Assembly (NCBI RefSeq): GCF_014799995.1 | Contig: NZ_JAAVGY010000034.1 | Location: forward strand, 1 to 16,054 | Source of the DNA: Helicobacter sp. | GTDB taxonomy: Bacteria; Campylobacterota; Campylobacteria; Campylobacterales; Helicobacteraceae | Direction: 5' to 3' | Length of the DNA stretch: 16,054 bases | Shown here: positions 1-8,127 of the stretch, piece by piece | Layout: each line of letters starts with the position of its first letter | Numbering within the stretch: the stretch's first letter is position 1 | Notes under the pieces: model-generated | Seen by the model: only the letters and a program-made list of their open reading frames with translations | Database searches by the model: none | Told to the model about the DNA's origin: nothing | Made by a program: the position numbers and the translations under genes

Positions 1-121
1 CGAGATTTTGCAATTCCTAGCCAAACCCATTCCCTTTTGTCGCTTTTGCAATCTCGCAAAATGGCAAAGTATTGGAGAGTGGAAAACTTCTAAAAAAGAC
101 ATTTCAGAATATTTGGAATAA
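1..121 (+). CDS. C-terminal end of a probable radical SAM / 4Fe-4S protein (5' end outside window)
   Basis: Reading from base 2, about 39 codons stay open to a TAA at 119-121. The visible tail contains KPIPFCRFCN, then a tryptophan-rich stretch and SKKDISEYLE at the very end. A terminal FCxxC followed by W...SKKDIxE is a pattern I associate with the C-terminus of radical SAM/4Fe-4S proteins common in Campylobacterales, often near glycan loci. The three-cysteine SAM motif would lie upstream, outside the window, so the family call rests only on this tail. The next gene is convergent, and a dispersed repeat lies between them. It could also be another Fe-S or zinc protein with a similar end. Confidence 0.5.
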   Translation, partial: EILQFLAKPIPFCRFCNLAKWQSIGEWKTSKKDISEYLE

Positions 122-180
122 TTGAATATCATTGCAAACAAGATTTTTAACTTGCATAATATAAGCTAAAATAAATTTTC

Positions 181-284
181 AATGGAATCCCTAAGATGAA
201 ATTAAAGTTATGGATTGCTTCGCCTATAACGACATTTCCTGCCACATTACAAAAAGTCGTGCAACTTTAGGCAATCCATAAGCT
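181..284. repeat. Dispersed inverted-repeat element, copy 1 (diverged)
   Basis: An 11-base perfect inverted repeat, TTATGGATTGC at 208-218 and GCAATCCATAA at 271-281, flanks a 52-base centre. Just left of it is CAATGGAATC (180-189). The same arm and the same CAATGGAATC core occur in the copies at 8128-8433 and 13752-13903, so this is a member of that family. It sits between the ends of two convergent genes (121 and 303). No coding potential is seen in 122-302. Confidence 0.65.
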
Positions 285-302
285 AAAAATTAAAGACAGA
301 TT

Positions 303-1052
303 TTAACGACAGCTAAAGACAACCTTTCCATTTGCTGTTTTTTGTGTATTTCTAGCAGTCGGTAGGCTCACATTGTCTAGCTCCTCCTCGACTACCATAT
401 CTCTTGCGGCATTTAAAGAAGCTTTCATTAAAGTAGGCATTGCTCTTTCTTGTTGCGCTAGCGCACCTAGATTGATTTCCTTAATGCTACATTTTTGTCT
501 TGCAAGACTAGAGTATTCTTTGGCTTTCTGTAAGGCAAGTTCTAATAACTTGACATTTAATTGCTCATCAATTTTTGTAAGCAATTTTTCATCTAATGCT
601 TTCTTGATGCTTGGAAGTGTGAAGAGTAGATATTGATTTTTTCCTACTTCGCTTTCAATTTTGCGAAGAATTTTGTCATAATCGCCTTTTTGTTCCTCAT
701 TAAATTCGCAATTTAAATCATAATGGCTTTCAAATCCATTCTGGATTTTCTTACCATTTCTATATTCATAAATTGGTTCAATCTTGAAGCTCCCACCCTC
801 GCAAATACTCTCTTTGCCCAAAGATTCGTTAATATCATTGTAGGTTTTAATGATAGCATTTTTATTATCCAAGCTCAAATCTTTAAGTTTTCTTAAAGTC
901 TCACTTCCTCTAATCACAATGGAACTTGTATATTTCGTAGCTTCCACTTCTACACTGACACTCAAATCTTGTTTGATTAGCATTTCTGCACTCGCATTCA
1001 TACCCACGAAACTAGCCCACAACACAGAGATAAAAGCGATTTTCTTTAACAT
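303..1052 (-). CDS. Secreted SIMPL/DUF541-like periplasmic protein
   Basis: The protein has 249 residues from the chosen start. A typical signal peptide (KK, then a hydrophobic stretch ending ASA|E near residue 22) predicts export to the periplasm. The mature part resembles the SIMPL/DUF541 fold: an N-terminal LSVSVEVEAT strand, a central FKIEPIYEYRNGKKIQNGFE segment, then alanine-rich helices with regularly spaced basic residues. Two cysteines in the middle (one in SICEGG, one in DLNCEF) and others later may form disulfides. The ATG at 1052 is preferred over an upstream start at 1076 because AAAGGAT lies 8-10 bases before it and the signal peptide begins there. The molecular role of this family in bacteria is not well defined; envelope maintenance is an inference. 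It lies downstream of the rplT terminator and has its own likely promoter. Confidence 0.7.
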   Translation of the reverse strand: MLKKIAFISVLWASFVGMNASAEMLIKQDLSVSVEVEATKYTSSIVIRGSETLRKLKDLSLDNKNAIIKTYNDINESLGKESICEGGSFKIEPIYEYRNGKKIQNGFESHYDLNCEFNEEQKGDYDKILRKIESEVGKNQYLLFTLPSIKKALDEKLLTKIDEQLNVKLLELALQKAKEYSSLARQKCSIKEINLGALAQQERAMPTLMKASLNAARDMVVEEELDNVSLPTARNTQKTANGKVVFSCR

Positions 1053-1076
1053 AAAAGAATCCTTTAAAATTAACAT

Positions 1077-1082
1077 TTTATA
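1077..1082 (-). promoter_or_regulatory. -10 box of the SIMPL-like gene
   Basis: On the minus strand TATAAA lies about 24 bases before the ATG at 1052 and is preceded by the T-rich tail of the rplT terminator. Transcription would start near 1070. There is no clear -35 box, which is usual in this group. Confidence 0.45.
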
Positions 1083-1090
1083 TTAATTCC

Positions 1091-1123
1091 AAAAAATTCA
1101 AGGATTCCAAATTAGGAATCCTT
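1091..1123 (-). terminator. Rho-independent terminator of the thrS-infC-rpmI-rplT operon
   Basis: On the minus strand a perfect 9-bp stem, AAGGATTCC / GGAATCCTT (1115-1123 with 1100-1108), encloses a 6-base loop. It is followed by GAATTTTTT. It begins 6 bases after the rplT stop codon. Confidence 0.75.
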
Positions 1124-1128
1124 AAGGC

Positions 1129-1482
1129 TTAAAGTGCCTTTTTTGCACTCTCAACAATTTTTGCAAATGCGGCTGGCTCATTCATTGCAATGTCCGCTAA
1201 GATTTTTCTATCTAGTTCAATGCCTGCTTTTTTAAGCCCAAACATAAATCTTGAATAGCTGATTGCATTGATTCTGCAAGCTGCATTAATTCTCACAATC
1301 CAAAGCTTCCTGAAGTCTCTTTTCTTTTGCTTTCTATCACGAAATGCGTAACATAAGCTACGTTCTAGCTGTTCTTTAGCCTTTCTGAAATGCTTATGTC
1401 TTGCACTATAAAATCCACGCGCTAACTTTAAAACTTTTTTGTGGCGGCGTCTTCGCACAACACCTGTTTTGACTCTTGCCAT
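1129..1482 (-). CDS. rplT: 50S ribosomal protein L20
   Basis: The 117-residue product has the usual L20 length and the hallmark start MARVKTGVVRRRRHKKVLK. The basic N-terminal half binds 23S rRNA early in large-subunit assembly. The DFRKLWIVRINAA segment and the C-terminal globular domain ending in AKKAL are also typical. An AAAGGAT ribosome binding site lies 5 bases before the ATG. It is the last gene of the thrS-infC-rpmI-rplT cluster, 94 bases after rpmI, and is followed at once by a strong terminator. In other bacteria L20 represses this operon by binding its mRNA. The spacer between rpmI and rplT holds only weak hairpins, so that control is not visible here. Confidence 0.97.
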   Translation of the reverse strand: MARVKTGVVRRRRHKKVLKLARGFYSARHKHFRKAKEQLERSLCYAFRDRKQKKRDFRKLWIVRINAACRINAISYSRFMFGLKKAGIELDRKILADIAMNEPAAFAKIVESAKKAL

Positions 1483-1576
1483 TTTAATCCTTTACCATAT
1501 TGTGGTGTGGTATTTCTACCAGACTTGCCCAAACACATTGGGGAATGACATACTTTTGTGTATGAAACTTCTAAAC

Positions 1577-1771
1577 CTATCGCATACAAAGCAGTTTTTT
1601 AACTGATTCAATGTTTGCGTCATGAACATATTTTGGCGCATTCAAATTTGCAATTTTTCTTGGACGCTTTTTAGTCAAAATATGACTTTTAAAAGCCGAA
1701 CCGCGTTTAATAAGATTCTTTTTGAGCTTGAATCTTTTGGCTGCGCCACGATTTGTTTTCATCTTTGGCAT
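1577..1771 (-). CDS. rpmI: 50S ribosomal protein L35
   Basis: This is a 64-residue, very basic protein starting MPKMKTNRGAAKRFKLK, the invariant L35 N-terminus, with the RPRKIANL segment in the middle. It is a structural component of the large ribosomal subunit. A near-perfect AAAGGAG ribosome binding site precedes the ATG by about 6 bases, suggesting high translation. It lies 24 bases after infC, in the usual IF3-L35-L20 order. Confidence 0.97.
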   Translation of the reverse strand: MPKMKTNRGAAKRFKLKKNLIKRGSAFKSHILTKKRPRKIANLNAPKYVHDANIESVKKLLCMR

Positions 1772-1795
1772 TGCTTTCTCCTTTCATAAGATAAA

Positions 1796-2311
1796 TTATT
1801 TTTTGGGCGTTACAAGCATATTGACATAACGACCTTCTACCTTATAATCTCTGTCAATATTTGCAACTTCTTCAAGCATTGAAGCGACTTTATTGAGCAC
1901 TTCAAAACCCGCTTGAGGCTCGCTAACTTCGCGTCCGCGCAAAAATACGCGGAATCGCACATGTTTATTTTCCTTTAAAAATTCTCTTGCGTGTTTGACT
2001 TTATAATTAATGTCATTGCTCGCAATCTTTACGGAAAGCTTAATTTCCTTGATTTCAATTTGTTTTTGTTTTTTCTTGGCTTCTTTTTGCTTTTTTTCTT
2101 GTTGATAGCGGAATTTTCCATAATCCATTATCTTGCATACCGGAGGCTTCGCATCTGGAGCAATCAACACCAAATCCAAGCCTTTACTATCAGCAATCCT
2201 CAAAGCCTCTTCCGAGCTCATAAGCCCATATTGCTCACCATCATCTCCTACACAACGAATTTCTGGAAAATCTATCTCCTCATTGAGGACTATCTCATCA
2301 TTTTTACTCAA
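1796..2311 (-). CDS. infC: Translation initiation factor IF-3
   Basis: The 171-residue protein has the N-domain (about 1-70, with AKPPVCKIMDYGKFRYQ at 54-70), a lysine-rich linker (about 71-86) and the C-domain with KEIKLSVKIASNDINYKVKH. IF3 binds the 30S subunit, prevents premature 50S joining and checks the start codon and initiator tRNA. The start is TTG at 2309-2311, which overlaps the thrS stop codon in TTGA. A GAGG site inside the end of thrS lies about 8 bases upstream, so translation is probably coupled to thrS. A rare start codon is the family rule (AUU in E. coli, sensed by IF3 itself); TTG here may serve the same autoregulation, which is an inference. N-terminal alignment with remembered H. 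pylori IF3 supports this start. Confidence 0.95.
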   Translation of the reverse strand: MSKNDEIVLNEEIDFPEIRCVGDDGEQYGLMSSEEALRIADSKGLDLVLIAPDAKPPVCKIMDYGKFRYQQEKKQKEAKKKQKQIEIKEIKLSVKIASNDINYKVKHAREFLKENKHVRFRVFLRGREVSEPQAGFEVLNKVASMLEEVANIDRDYKVEGRYVNMLVTPKK

Positions 2312-4125
2312 AAGCTAACCTCACGCATTTTCTCCTTGCTAAATTTAATAAAATCATCAAAATTTACATTTGATTGTTCTTTCGTGCGGCGATTACGAAC
2401 CGCTATCTTTCTTTCCTCCATTTCCTTAGCACCTAATACCGCGATAATAGGAACTCTTTGCTTTTCTGCATTACGAATCCTTTTATTAAGCGTCTCGTTT
2501 TTGTCCTCAATTTCTGCATACACGCCATATTTTAAGAGTGTATTACGTAATTCTTGCGCATAAACATTCTGTGCTTCACCAATAGGGATAATAATCACTT
2601 GTGTTGGAGCGACAAAAAATGGAAATTCTCCTCCGAAATGTTCCGTCAAAATCGCAACAAAACGTTCAAAACTCCCCAAAATCGCACGATGAATCATCAC
2701 AGGCTGCTGTGCAGTGTTGTTTTCATCAGTATAAGTCAAATCAAAACGTTCAGGTAGATTCATATCAATCTGCACTGTGCCACATTGCCATTTGCGCCCA
2801 ATAGCATCAGTAATTTTAATATCAATCTTAGGACCATAAAACGCCCCTCCCCCTTCGTCAATCTTATAAGGGATTCCACATTGGCTTAAAGCACTCTTAA
2901 GCGCATCAGTTGCTTGCTCCCATACTTCCTCGCTACCAATGGATTTCAAAGGACGCGTGGAGATTTCCATTTCATAGCTAAACCCAAAAGCATTCATAAT
3001 TTTTTGAGTAAAATCAATGATATTTTTCACTTCTGTCGCAATTTGGCTTGGACGACAAAAGATATGCGCATCGTCTTGCGTAAATTCACGCACACGCAAT
3101 AGCCCGTGTAATACGCCGCTTTTCTCGTGGCGATGCACGACACCATATTCATAGAATCGCAAAGGCAATTCACGATAACTGCGTAACGCGCTTTGATAAA
3201 CCTTAATATGCCCCACACAATTCATAGGCTTGATGCCATATTCCACCTCATCAATGATTGTAAAATACATATTTTCGCCATAATTTGCATAATGCCCGCT
3301 TGTTTTCCAAACAGCACTTTTAAGGATTTCAGGACCACGTACAGGTTCATATCCTCTCTCAATCAACGCTTGCGTTAAGAGATTTTCAAGATTCCTTCTC
3401 AATCTTGCCCCTTTGGGTAGCCAAATCGGAAGCCCTGCACCAATCTCCTCATCAAAGGTAAAAAGCTCCATTTCCACGCCCACTTTTCTATGGTCGCGTT
3501 TCTTGGCTTCCTCTAATTGTCTTACATATTGATTCAGAGATTCTTTATCCGCAAAAGCAATCCCATAGATTCTTGTCAGCATTTCAGCTTTTTCATCGCC
3601 CCCAAGATACGCACCTGCGATTTTTGTGAGTTTAAAAGCATTTAGCAGTTTTAAAGTTGGCAAATGCGGACCGCGACATAAATCCTCAAAGTCCCCTTGA
3701 GCATAAATACTCAAAGTCCCATCGCCTAATGGAATCTTGCTAATTACCGCTTGCTTTAAATCATCGTTTTGAAATTTTGTAATTGCTTCCTCGCGTTTAA
3801 GATGATATTTGATGATTCTTTCGCCCTTTTTAGCGATTTCTTTCATCTTGGATTCTATCGTGCTTAAATCTTCCTCGCTAATCTTTTGATTCACGCGAAA
3901 ATCATAATAAAATCCCTCTTCTACCACAGGACCTACGAAAAATTGTGCCTCTGGATAAAGTGCTTTAATCGCTTCTGCCATTAAATGTGCGCAAGTATGA
4001 CGCATAATAGCAAGCGAATCTTCAGAATTATCAAAATAAATTGGCTCGCCCCTCAAGCCTAATTCTTCCGCGCTTTGTGTATCATAAATGGTGTTGTTTG
4101 CTCTGATACCAATGATTTCAGACAT
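2308..4125 (-). CDS. thrS: Threonyl-tRNA synthetase
   Basis: The 605-residue enzyme charges tRNA-Thr. It lacks most of the N-terminal TGS domain found in E. coli ThrRS, as is usual for Helicobacter. The editing domain that hydrolyses Ser-tRNA-Thr is intact: H43 and H47 in HTCAH, and C150 and H154 in CRGPH. The catalytic domain carries motif 2 (YGVVHRHEKSGVLHGLLRVR), the zinc ligands C303 (PMNCVGH), H354 (DDAHIFC) and H479, and motif 3 (MIHRAILGSFERF). An anticodon-binding domain (about 508-600) follows. It is the first gene of the cluster, starts at an ATG with AAGGGC about 10 bases upstream, and its stop overlaps the infC start. Confidence 0.98.
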   Translation of the reverse strand: MSEIIGIRANNTIYDTQSAEELGLRGEPIYFDNSEDSLAIMRHTCAHLMAEAIKALYPEAQFFVGPVVEEGFYYDFRVNQKISEEDLSTIESKMKEIAKKGERIIKYHLKREEAITKFQNDDLKQAVISKIPLGDGTLSIYAQGDFEDLCRGPHLPTLKLLNAFKLTKIAGAYLGGDEKAEMLTRIYGIAFADKESLNQYVRQLEEAKKRDHRKVGVEMELFTFDEEIGAGLPIWLPKGARLRRNLENLLTQALIERGYEPVRGPEILKSAVWKTSGHYANYGENMYFTIIDEVEYGIKPMNCVGHIKVYQSALRSYRELPLRFYEYGVVHRHEKSGVLHGLLRVREFTQDDAHIFCRPSQIATEVKNIIDFTQKIMNAFGFSYEMEISTRPLKSIGSEEVWEQATDALKSALSQCGIPYKIDEGGGAFYGPKIDIKITDAIGRKWQCGTVQIDMNLPERFDLTYTDENNTAQQPVMIHRAILGSFERFVAILTEHFGGEFPFFVAPTQVIIIPIGEAQNVYAQELRNTLLKYGVYAEIEDKNETLNKRIRNAEKQRVPIIAVLGAKEMEERKIAVRNRRTKEQSNVNFDDFIKFSKEKMREVSF

Positions 4126-4160
4126 AAAATCTTGCCCTTACTTATTAAAAAATGAGGTAG

Positions 4161-4170
4161 ATTATAGCAA
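4161..4170 (-). promoter_or_regulatory. Promoter of the thrS-infC-rpmI-rplT operon
   Basis: The minus strand reads TTTTTTTGCTATAATC, a perfect TATAAT (4161-4166) with TGn extension and a T-run upstream, the classic Campylobacterales sigma-70 pattern. The start site would be near 4154, leaving a leader of about 28 bases. That is too short for a T-box or attenuator. Confidence 0.8.
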
Positions 4171-4270
4171 AAAAATCAGAAATTAACGCTTAAAAGACAA
4201 GAATCCTTATCTTAAGAATCTATCCCCATAAAGACAAGTGCAAATTCTTAGACTGCTTGAGAGGTTTTCT

Positions 4271-4314
4271 CACAAAAGATTTGGCTTCCTTTATGGAAGT
4301 TTTGGGGAAGCCAA
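4271..4314 (-). terminator. Probable terminator overlapping the end of ccsBA
   Basis: A perfect 9-bp inverted repeat, TTGGCTTCC (4306-4314 on the minus strand) and GGAAGCCAA (4281-4289), has a 16-base loop that contains the ccsBA stop codon. It is followed on the minus strand by ATCTTTTG. The U-tract is short, so termination may be partial. Confidence 0.5.
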
Positions 4315-7104
4315 GTCTCCTTTACGCGCAGCCAAGATAATAAGTAAAATCGTCCCACCCACAAAATAATACAAAAATACGGGAATCGATAATGGGTCTC
4401 CTGCGGCATAAGAATGCAATCCAGAGAGATAAAAATTCACACCAAAATAAGTCATTAAGATAGAATAGAATGCTATCACACTCAATGCAGCGAATACATA
4501 GGGGTTATCTCCTTTGGGGACAAACCTTGCGTGCAAGACGATAATATACACAACAATAGAAATCAAAGCCCAAGTTTCTTTTGGGTCCCACCCCCAATAT
4601 CTCCCCCAAGATTCATTTGCCCATACACCCCCTAAAAAATTCCCGATTGTCAGCATTGCAAGCCCTAGAATCATCGCCATTTCATTAATAGTATGTAGCG
4701 TCAAAATCGTGCGGTCTAATTCGGGATATTTTGCACTTCTAAAAATAAACAATAGCAGAGTGAGCGCACCAAGCATAAAGCAAAGTCCCAAAAATCCATA
4801 ACTTGCAGTAATAACAGAGACGTGAATATTTAGCCAATAAGACTTTAATACAGGCACTAGATTGCCAATTTGCGGGTCCATAAACCCTAAATGCGCCACA
4901 AAGAGTGCGATTCCAGCCAAAAAGCTTGCGAGACTTTGGGCTAAATAACTTTTCTTAAAGAAAACTACACCCGCAATCCCTGCTGCAAAAGCAATATAAA
5001 TCATAGATTCATAGGCATTACTCCAAGGTGCGTGTCCTCCCACATACCAGCGCATACCTAAGGCAACTGCGTGGAGCAATACCAAAAATGAAATCACCCA
5101 ATAAAGCGCACGACTTGCCAAAATATCTACCGCTTTGCGTCTAAAAATCTGCACAAGCACTACCGCAAAAAGTGCGATTCCACATAGTAAATAAAGTGGC
5201 ATAAGATTTTTAAAGAGATTGTAATGATTCAAAAATATCTCCAAGTCAATTTGTGTTTGCGGTGGAATCAAGTTTGCGCCAAATTTTTGTTGGATTTTCT
5301 CTAATGCGTCAAGGGCTAAATCTGCATTTTCCCATTTATTTTCAACCAATCCATAATGAAAACTATTAAAATACGCGCCAAAAAGCTTTTGAAGCTGACT
5401 TGCACTCTCTTTATCAAAACTAGCAATCGCATCACTTGGGGCAAACCACTCTTCCTCTCCGCCGCTAAAGTCGGGCAGGATTCTTAAAGCCTGTGCGGTA
5501 TAGATGAGATAGGCAGCATTCACGCGCTCATCTACGCTGATGACATCCTTGTCAAACTTATCTCGCATAGCAGGCTTTTTGCGGTTTGCATCTTCTAAAT
5601 AATTTGCAAGTTTATAGGTTTCTCCCACAAACAAATCTTCAAAGGCAATATACTTCTCATCTTTGCTAACTCCAATAACTTCTTTGAGTTTTGGGGTAGA
5701 GAGTGCTAGCATTTTCACTTTTTTAAATTCATTAGGATAAACCATCATTCCTAAGAATAATTCCATATTACTAAGCCCTAAAAAGCCGTCCTTTTTCGTC
5801 ATCTTATGCACATATTCCATTGCCAAAGTATCCACAGGTTTCATACGTCCGCCAAAGTCTTGCACTAGCAATCTTCCGAACTTTTTAGAATGCTCTGCAC
5901 TTCTTTCTTTAAGATTCTTAATCAAATCCAAAATACTCTCATTCGTAATCGGTGGAATCGCGGCTTCTATTTCCTCTAATGTGTGCGGATTTGTAGTCTG
6001 TACGTTTTGCTCTTGTGCAGTATCAACACCAGCATAGAGGGGCACACTCAAGCTAAGCCCAAGAGCCAAGGCAACTGCTAGATTTTGAGATTTTAAATAA
6101 GCACTTAAACGGGTAAATCTTCCATTTTTGGCAAAAAATTCCCACAAAAGCCCGATTACTAGCATTGTATAACCAATGTAAGTTGGAATCTTGCCCGGGT
6201 CGCGATTGACAGAAAGAATCGTGCCTCCCTCGTCCAAATCATAAGAGGACTGAAAAAAGCGGAATCCCCCATAATCCAAGACATTATTCATAAAGATTTT
6301 ATAAGGCATTTCCACTTGTTTCATCGGGTCAATCACTACCACTTCCGAAGCATACGAAGAAGGGCTCATAGAGCCAGCATAGCGGTCAAGTTGAAAATCT
6401 TTTAACTCAATAGAAAAGGGCAATGCTACGATTCTGCTACCCCAATCTAGTGCGAATCTTATCCCGCCTAAGGAAAAAGGAATCGTATGTTCTTTATCAA
6501 TATTTTTTGTTACTTCTATTTCTTGACTTTCTCCTCTAAAACTCACCTTGACTTTGAGCCTGTCCATTTCCATTTTATCTTTTGCGGGGATATAATCCAA
6601 ATACTGCACAGAGAGATGACTATCCTCAAAAGGCAAAGTTTGATTAAATTTCTTTTGCACCAAAGGCGTAATAGTCGTTGGGAAAAAGGCTCGGTAGAGT
6701 TTGTCGTCTATTTTTGCCAAAATCGTAATAAATTCCTCTTGGGATTCTATCGTGCTACTTCTTTCCCCCTCTCTAATGTGCATCACACCTTCAAATCCAT
6801 AATAACGCGTAATTGCTGCACCAACAAAAATCACCACTAAAGAGCTATGAAATAAAAACGAAGCGTATTTTTTCCTCTGCCACGCACGAGATAGAATCAA
6901 TACGCCAATGAGATTTAATACCAATAATAAATGCAATAAATCAAACCATTCAGTATTATAAACTAATGCTTTTGCGCTAGGAGTGCCGAAATCATTTTCT
7001 ACAAATGTCGCTACGGCACAGGCACTTCCATAGATAATCAATAAAACAAATGTAACAAAAAAACTACAAAATCCTTTGACGATACCATTTACAAATCTTT
7101 GCAT
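4291..7104 (-). CDS. ccsBA: Fused cytochrome c synthetase CcsBA (System II, ResB-ResC fusion)
   Basis: This 937-residue membrane protein exports haem to the periplasm and attaches it to CXXCH motifs of apocytochromes c. The N-terminal half is CcsB/ResB: membrane segments near 12-33, 54-72 and 82-98, then a large periplasmic domain. The C-terminal half is CcsA/ResC, a multi-pass domain with the haem-handling WWD motif (WGRYWGWDPKETWAL from 833). Four histidines expected to ligate haem are visible: H86 and H858 in membrane segments, H761 (WLNIHVSV) and H897 (SGLHSYA) flanking the WWD region. As I recall, H761, H858 and H897 coincide with the numbering of the studied H. hepaticus enzyme. The ATG at 7104 has AAAAGGAA about 8 bases upstream. 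It stands as a single gene between two terminator-like hairpins. A possible -10 (TAAAAT preceded by GG) lies near 7145-7150 on the minus strand, but is weak. Confidence 0.97.
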   Translation of the reverse strand: MQRFVNGIVKGFCSFFVTFVLLIIYGSACAVATFVENDFGTPSAKALVYNTEWFDLLHLLLVLNLIGVLILSRAWQRKKYASFLFHSSLVVIFVGAAITRYYGFEGVMHIREGERSSTIESQEEFITILAKIDDKLYRAFFPTTITPLVQKKFNQTLPFEDSHLSVQYLDYIPAKDKMEMDRLKVKVSFRGESQEIEVTKNIDKEHTIPFSLGGIRFALDWGSRIVALPFSIELKDFQLDRYAGSMSPSSYASEVVVIDPMKQVEMPYKIFMNNVLDYGGFRFFQSSYDLDEGGTILSVNRDPGKIPTYIGYTMLVIGLLWEFFAKNGRFTRLSAYLKSQNLAVALALGLSLSVPLYAGVDTAQEQNVQTTNPHTLEEIEAAIPPITNESILDLIKNLKERSAEHSKKFGRLLVQDFGGRMKPVDTLAMEYVHKMTKKDGFLGLSNMELFLGMMVYPNEFKKVKMLALSTPKLKEVIGVSKDEKYIAFEDLFVGETYKLANYLEDANRKKPAMRDKFDKDVISVDERVNAAYLIYTAQALRILPDFSGGEEEWFAPSDAIASFDKESASQLQKLFGAYFNSFHYGLVENKWENADLALDALEKIQQKFGANLIPPQTQIDLEIFLNHYNLFKNLMPLYLLCGIALFAVVLVQIFRRKAVDILASRALYWVISFLVLLHAVALGMRWYVGGHAPWSNAYESMIYIAFAAGIAGVVFFKKSYLAQSLASFLAGIALFVAHLGFMDPQIGNLVPVLKSYWLNIHVSVITASYGFLGLCFMLGALTLLLFIFRSAKYPELDRTILTLHTINEMAMILGLAMLTIGNFLGGVWANESWGRYWGWDPKETWALISIVVYIIVLHARFVPKGDNPYVFAALSVIAFYSILMTYFGVNFYLSGLHSYAAGDPLSIPVFLYYFVGGTILLIILAARKGDLASPKLP

Positions 7105-7203
7105 TTGGTTTATTCCTTTTTAAACAAGTCAAAATCAAATCGCCATTTTACCTAAAGTTTTTTAGGTTTGATTAACAAAAAGCAAATGAAATGAGAAATT
7201 AAC

Positions 7204-7255
7204 AAAAAATGAAAGAATTTAAGAATCACAAAACCAAAAGATTTATGATTCTTAA
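7204..7255 (-). terminator. Probable terminator of the rubrerythrin gene
   Basis: A perfect 10-bp inverted repeat, TTAAGAATCA / TGATTCTTAA (7246-7255 with 7219-7228), encloses a 17-base loop. On the minus strand it is followed by ATTCTTTCATTTTTTG. It starts 13 bases after the rubrerythrin stop codon. Confidence 0.6.
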
Positions 7256-7268
7256 TTGCAGAGAGAAA

Positions 7269-7916
7269 TTAGCCTAAAAATTCGCGTTTAAAGTATTCGC
7301 GTGAAGCCTTACAAAGTGGGCACGCACCGGGGGCTTTTTTGCCTCTGTGGATATGTCCGCAGATTTCACAAACCCAAACTTCTTCGCTGCCACTTTCAAA
7401 GAATCCCTCTTCTTCTAGCATTTTTTTGAGTTCTAAATATTCTCTTTCGTGTTCTACTTCTACCTTACCAATTGCAGTAAAAAGCCTTGCAATGTCTTTT
7501 TTACCCTCTTCTTCGGCAATTTTTGAGAAATTTGGATACATTGTTGTATGTTCGTAATTTTCTCCCTCCGCGGCAGTGAGTAAGTTTTTTGCAGTGATTT
7601 CTAACTCTTTGCCATCTACAATTTTATGATAAGCCTTAAACTCTGCTCTTGCGTGCCATTTTTCATTTTCTGCCGCCTCTTTGAAATGTGTGGCAACTCT
7701 ATGCCAACCCTCTTCTTGTGCTATATCGGCAAACAAGTCATATTTATTGCGCGCCATAGATTCACCCGCAAAGGCTTTCATAAGATTAACTGCTGTTAAG
7801 TCAGTAGTGATACAGGTCATCTCTGCTCCACAACAACTTAATGTACCTCCACCGATATTTTGTACCTCTACTTCGTTACCGCATTTTTGGCATTTATAGG
7901 TTTCGTATTGCCTCAT
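7269..7916 (-). CDS. rrc: Desulforubrerythrin (desulforedoxin - rubrerythrin - rubredoxin)
   Basis: The 215-residue cytoplasmic protein has three metal modules in order. A desulforedoxin-like Fe centre uses C9, C12, C28 and C29 (CxxC...CC). A four-helix diiron domain (about 37-165) carries ligand motifs in AGESMARNKY, ENEKWHA, EGENYEH and VEVEHERE. A rubredoxin domain at the end uses C183, C186, C199 and C202. This matches the Campylobacter jejuni desulforubrerythrin (Rrc), an NADH-linked peroxide reductase that protects microaerophiles from hydrogen peroxide. The ATG at 7914-7916 is chosen over the TTG just upstream, because AAAGGAT lies 7-8 bases before it and remembered homologues begin MRQYETYKC. 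The gene is monocistronic, with its own promoter and terminator. Peroxide control (PerR) is likely from the family but no operator was proved. Confidence 0.93.
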   Translation of the reverse strand: MRQYETYKCQKCGNEVEVQNIGGGTLSCCGAEMTCITTDLTAVNLMKAFAGESMARNKYDLFADIAQEEGWHRVATHFKEAAENEKWHARAEFKAYHKIVDGKELEITAKNLLTAAEGENYEHTTMYPNFSKIAEEEGKKDIARLFTAIGKVEVEHEREYLELKKMLEEEGFFESGSEEVWVCEICGHIHRGKKAPGACPLCKASREYFKREFLG

Positions 7917-7948
7917 CAATCAATCCTTTCAAATAAATTTAGGGTGAA

Positions 7949-7957
7949 ATGATAGCA
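7949..7957 (-). promoter_or_regulatory. Promoter of the rubrerythrin gene
   Basis: The minus strand reads TGCTATCAT, an extended -10 with one mismatch to TATAAT (box at 7949-7954). T/A-rich sequence lies upstream, including an AATTAAAAATTTTA stretch that might hold a regulator site. The start site would be near 7942. Confidence 0.6.
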
Positions 7958-8019
7958 TAAAATTTTTAATTAATAAAGTTTATCCATTAATTTTTAGAGT
8001 AATTCTGCTGTGGTTTGGT

Positions 8020-8107
8020 TTGCGTCATTGTGAATATTTTTAAAGGTATTTTGCATTTTTTATGTCTTTGCGAGATTCCGCAAAGAATCGTAGCAATTTA
8101 TAATCTA
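8020..8107. repeat. Degenerate half-copy of the inverted-repeat element
   Basis: It begins with TTGCGTCATTGTGA (8020-8033), identical to the left end of the copy starting at 8128. It then contains CTTTGCGagattcCGCAAAG and GCAATTTATAATCT, a decayed version of the internal arm GCAATCTATAAT. It looks like an eroded third unit. Confidence 0.5.
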
Positions 8108-8127
8108 GCATAAATGAAATATGCAAC

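Noticed and set aside
1991..2563. 190-codon plus-strand reading frame across infC and thrS
   Set aside because: It is the antisense of two conserved genes; its hydrophobic, Phe/Leu-rich translation is the expected mirror of lysine-rich coding.
4126..4160. T-box or attenuator leader for thrS
   Set aside because: The -10 box leaves only about 28 bases of leader and no specifier hairpin is visible.
7150..7167. Hairpin ACCTAAA/TTTAGGT upstream of ccsBA as a terminator or riboswitch
   Set aside because: A 7-bp AT-rich stem with no U-run on the minus strand and no known aptamer pattern; the better terminator of rubrerythrin lies at 7204-7255.
7955..8000. PerR or Fur operator upstream of rubrerythrin
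   Set aside because: The region is simply AT-rich; no inverted repeat matching a regulator consensus could be fixed by eye.
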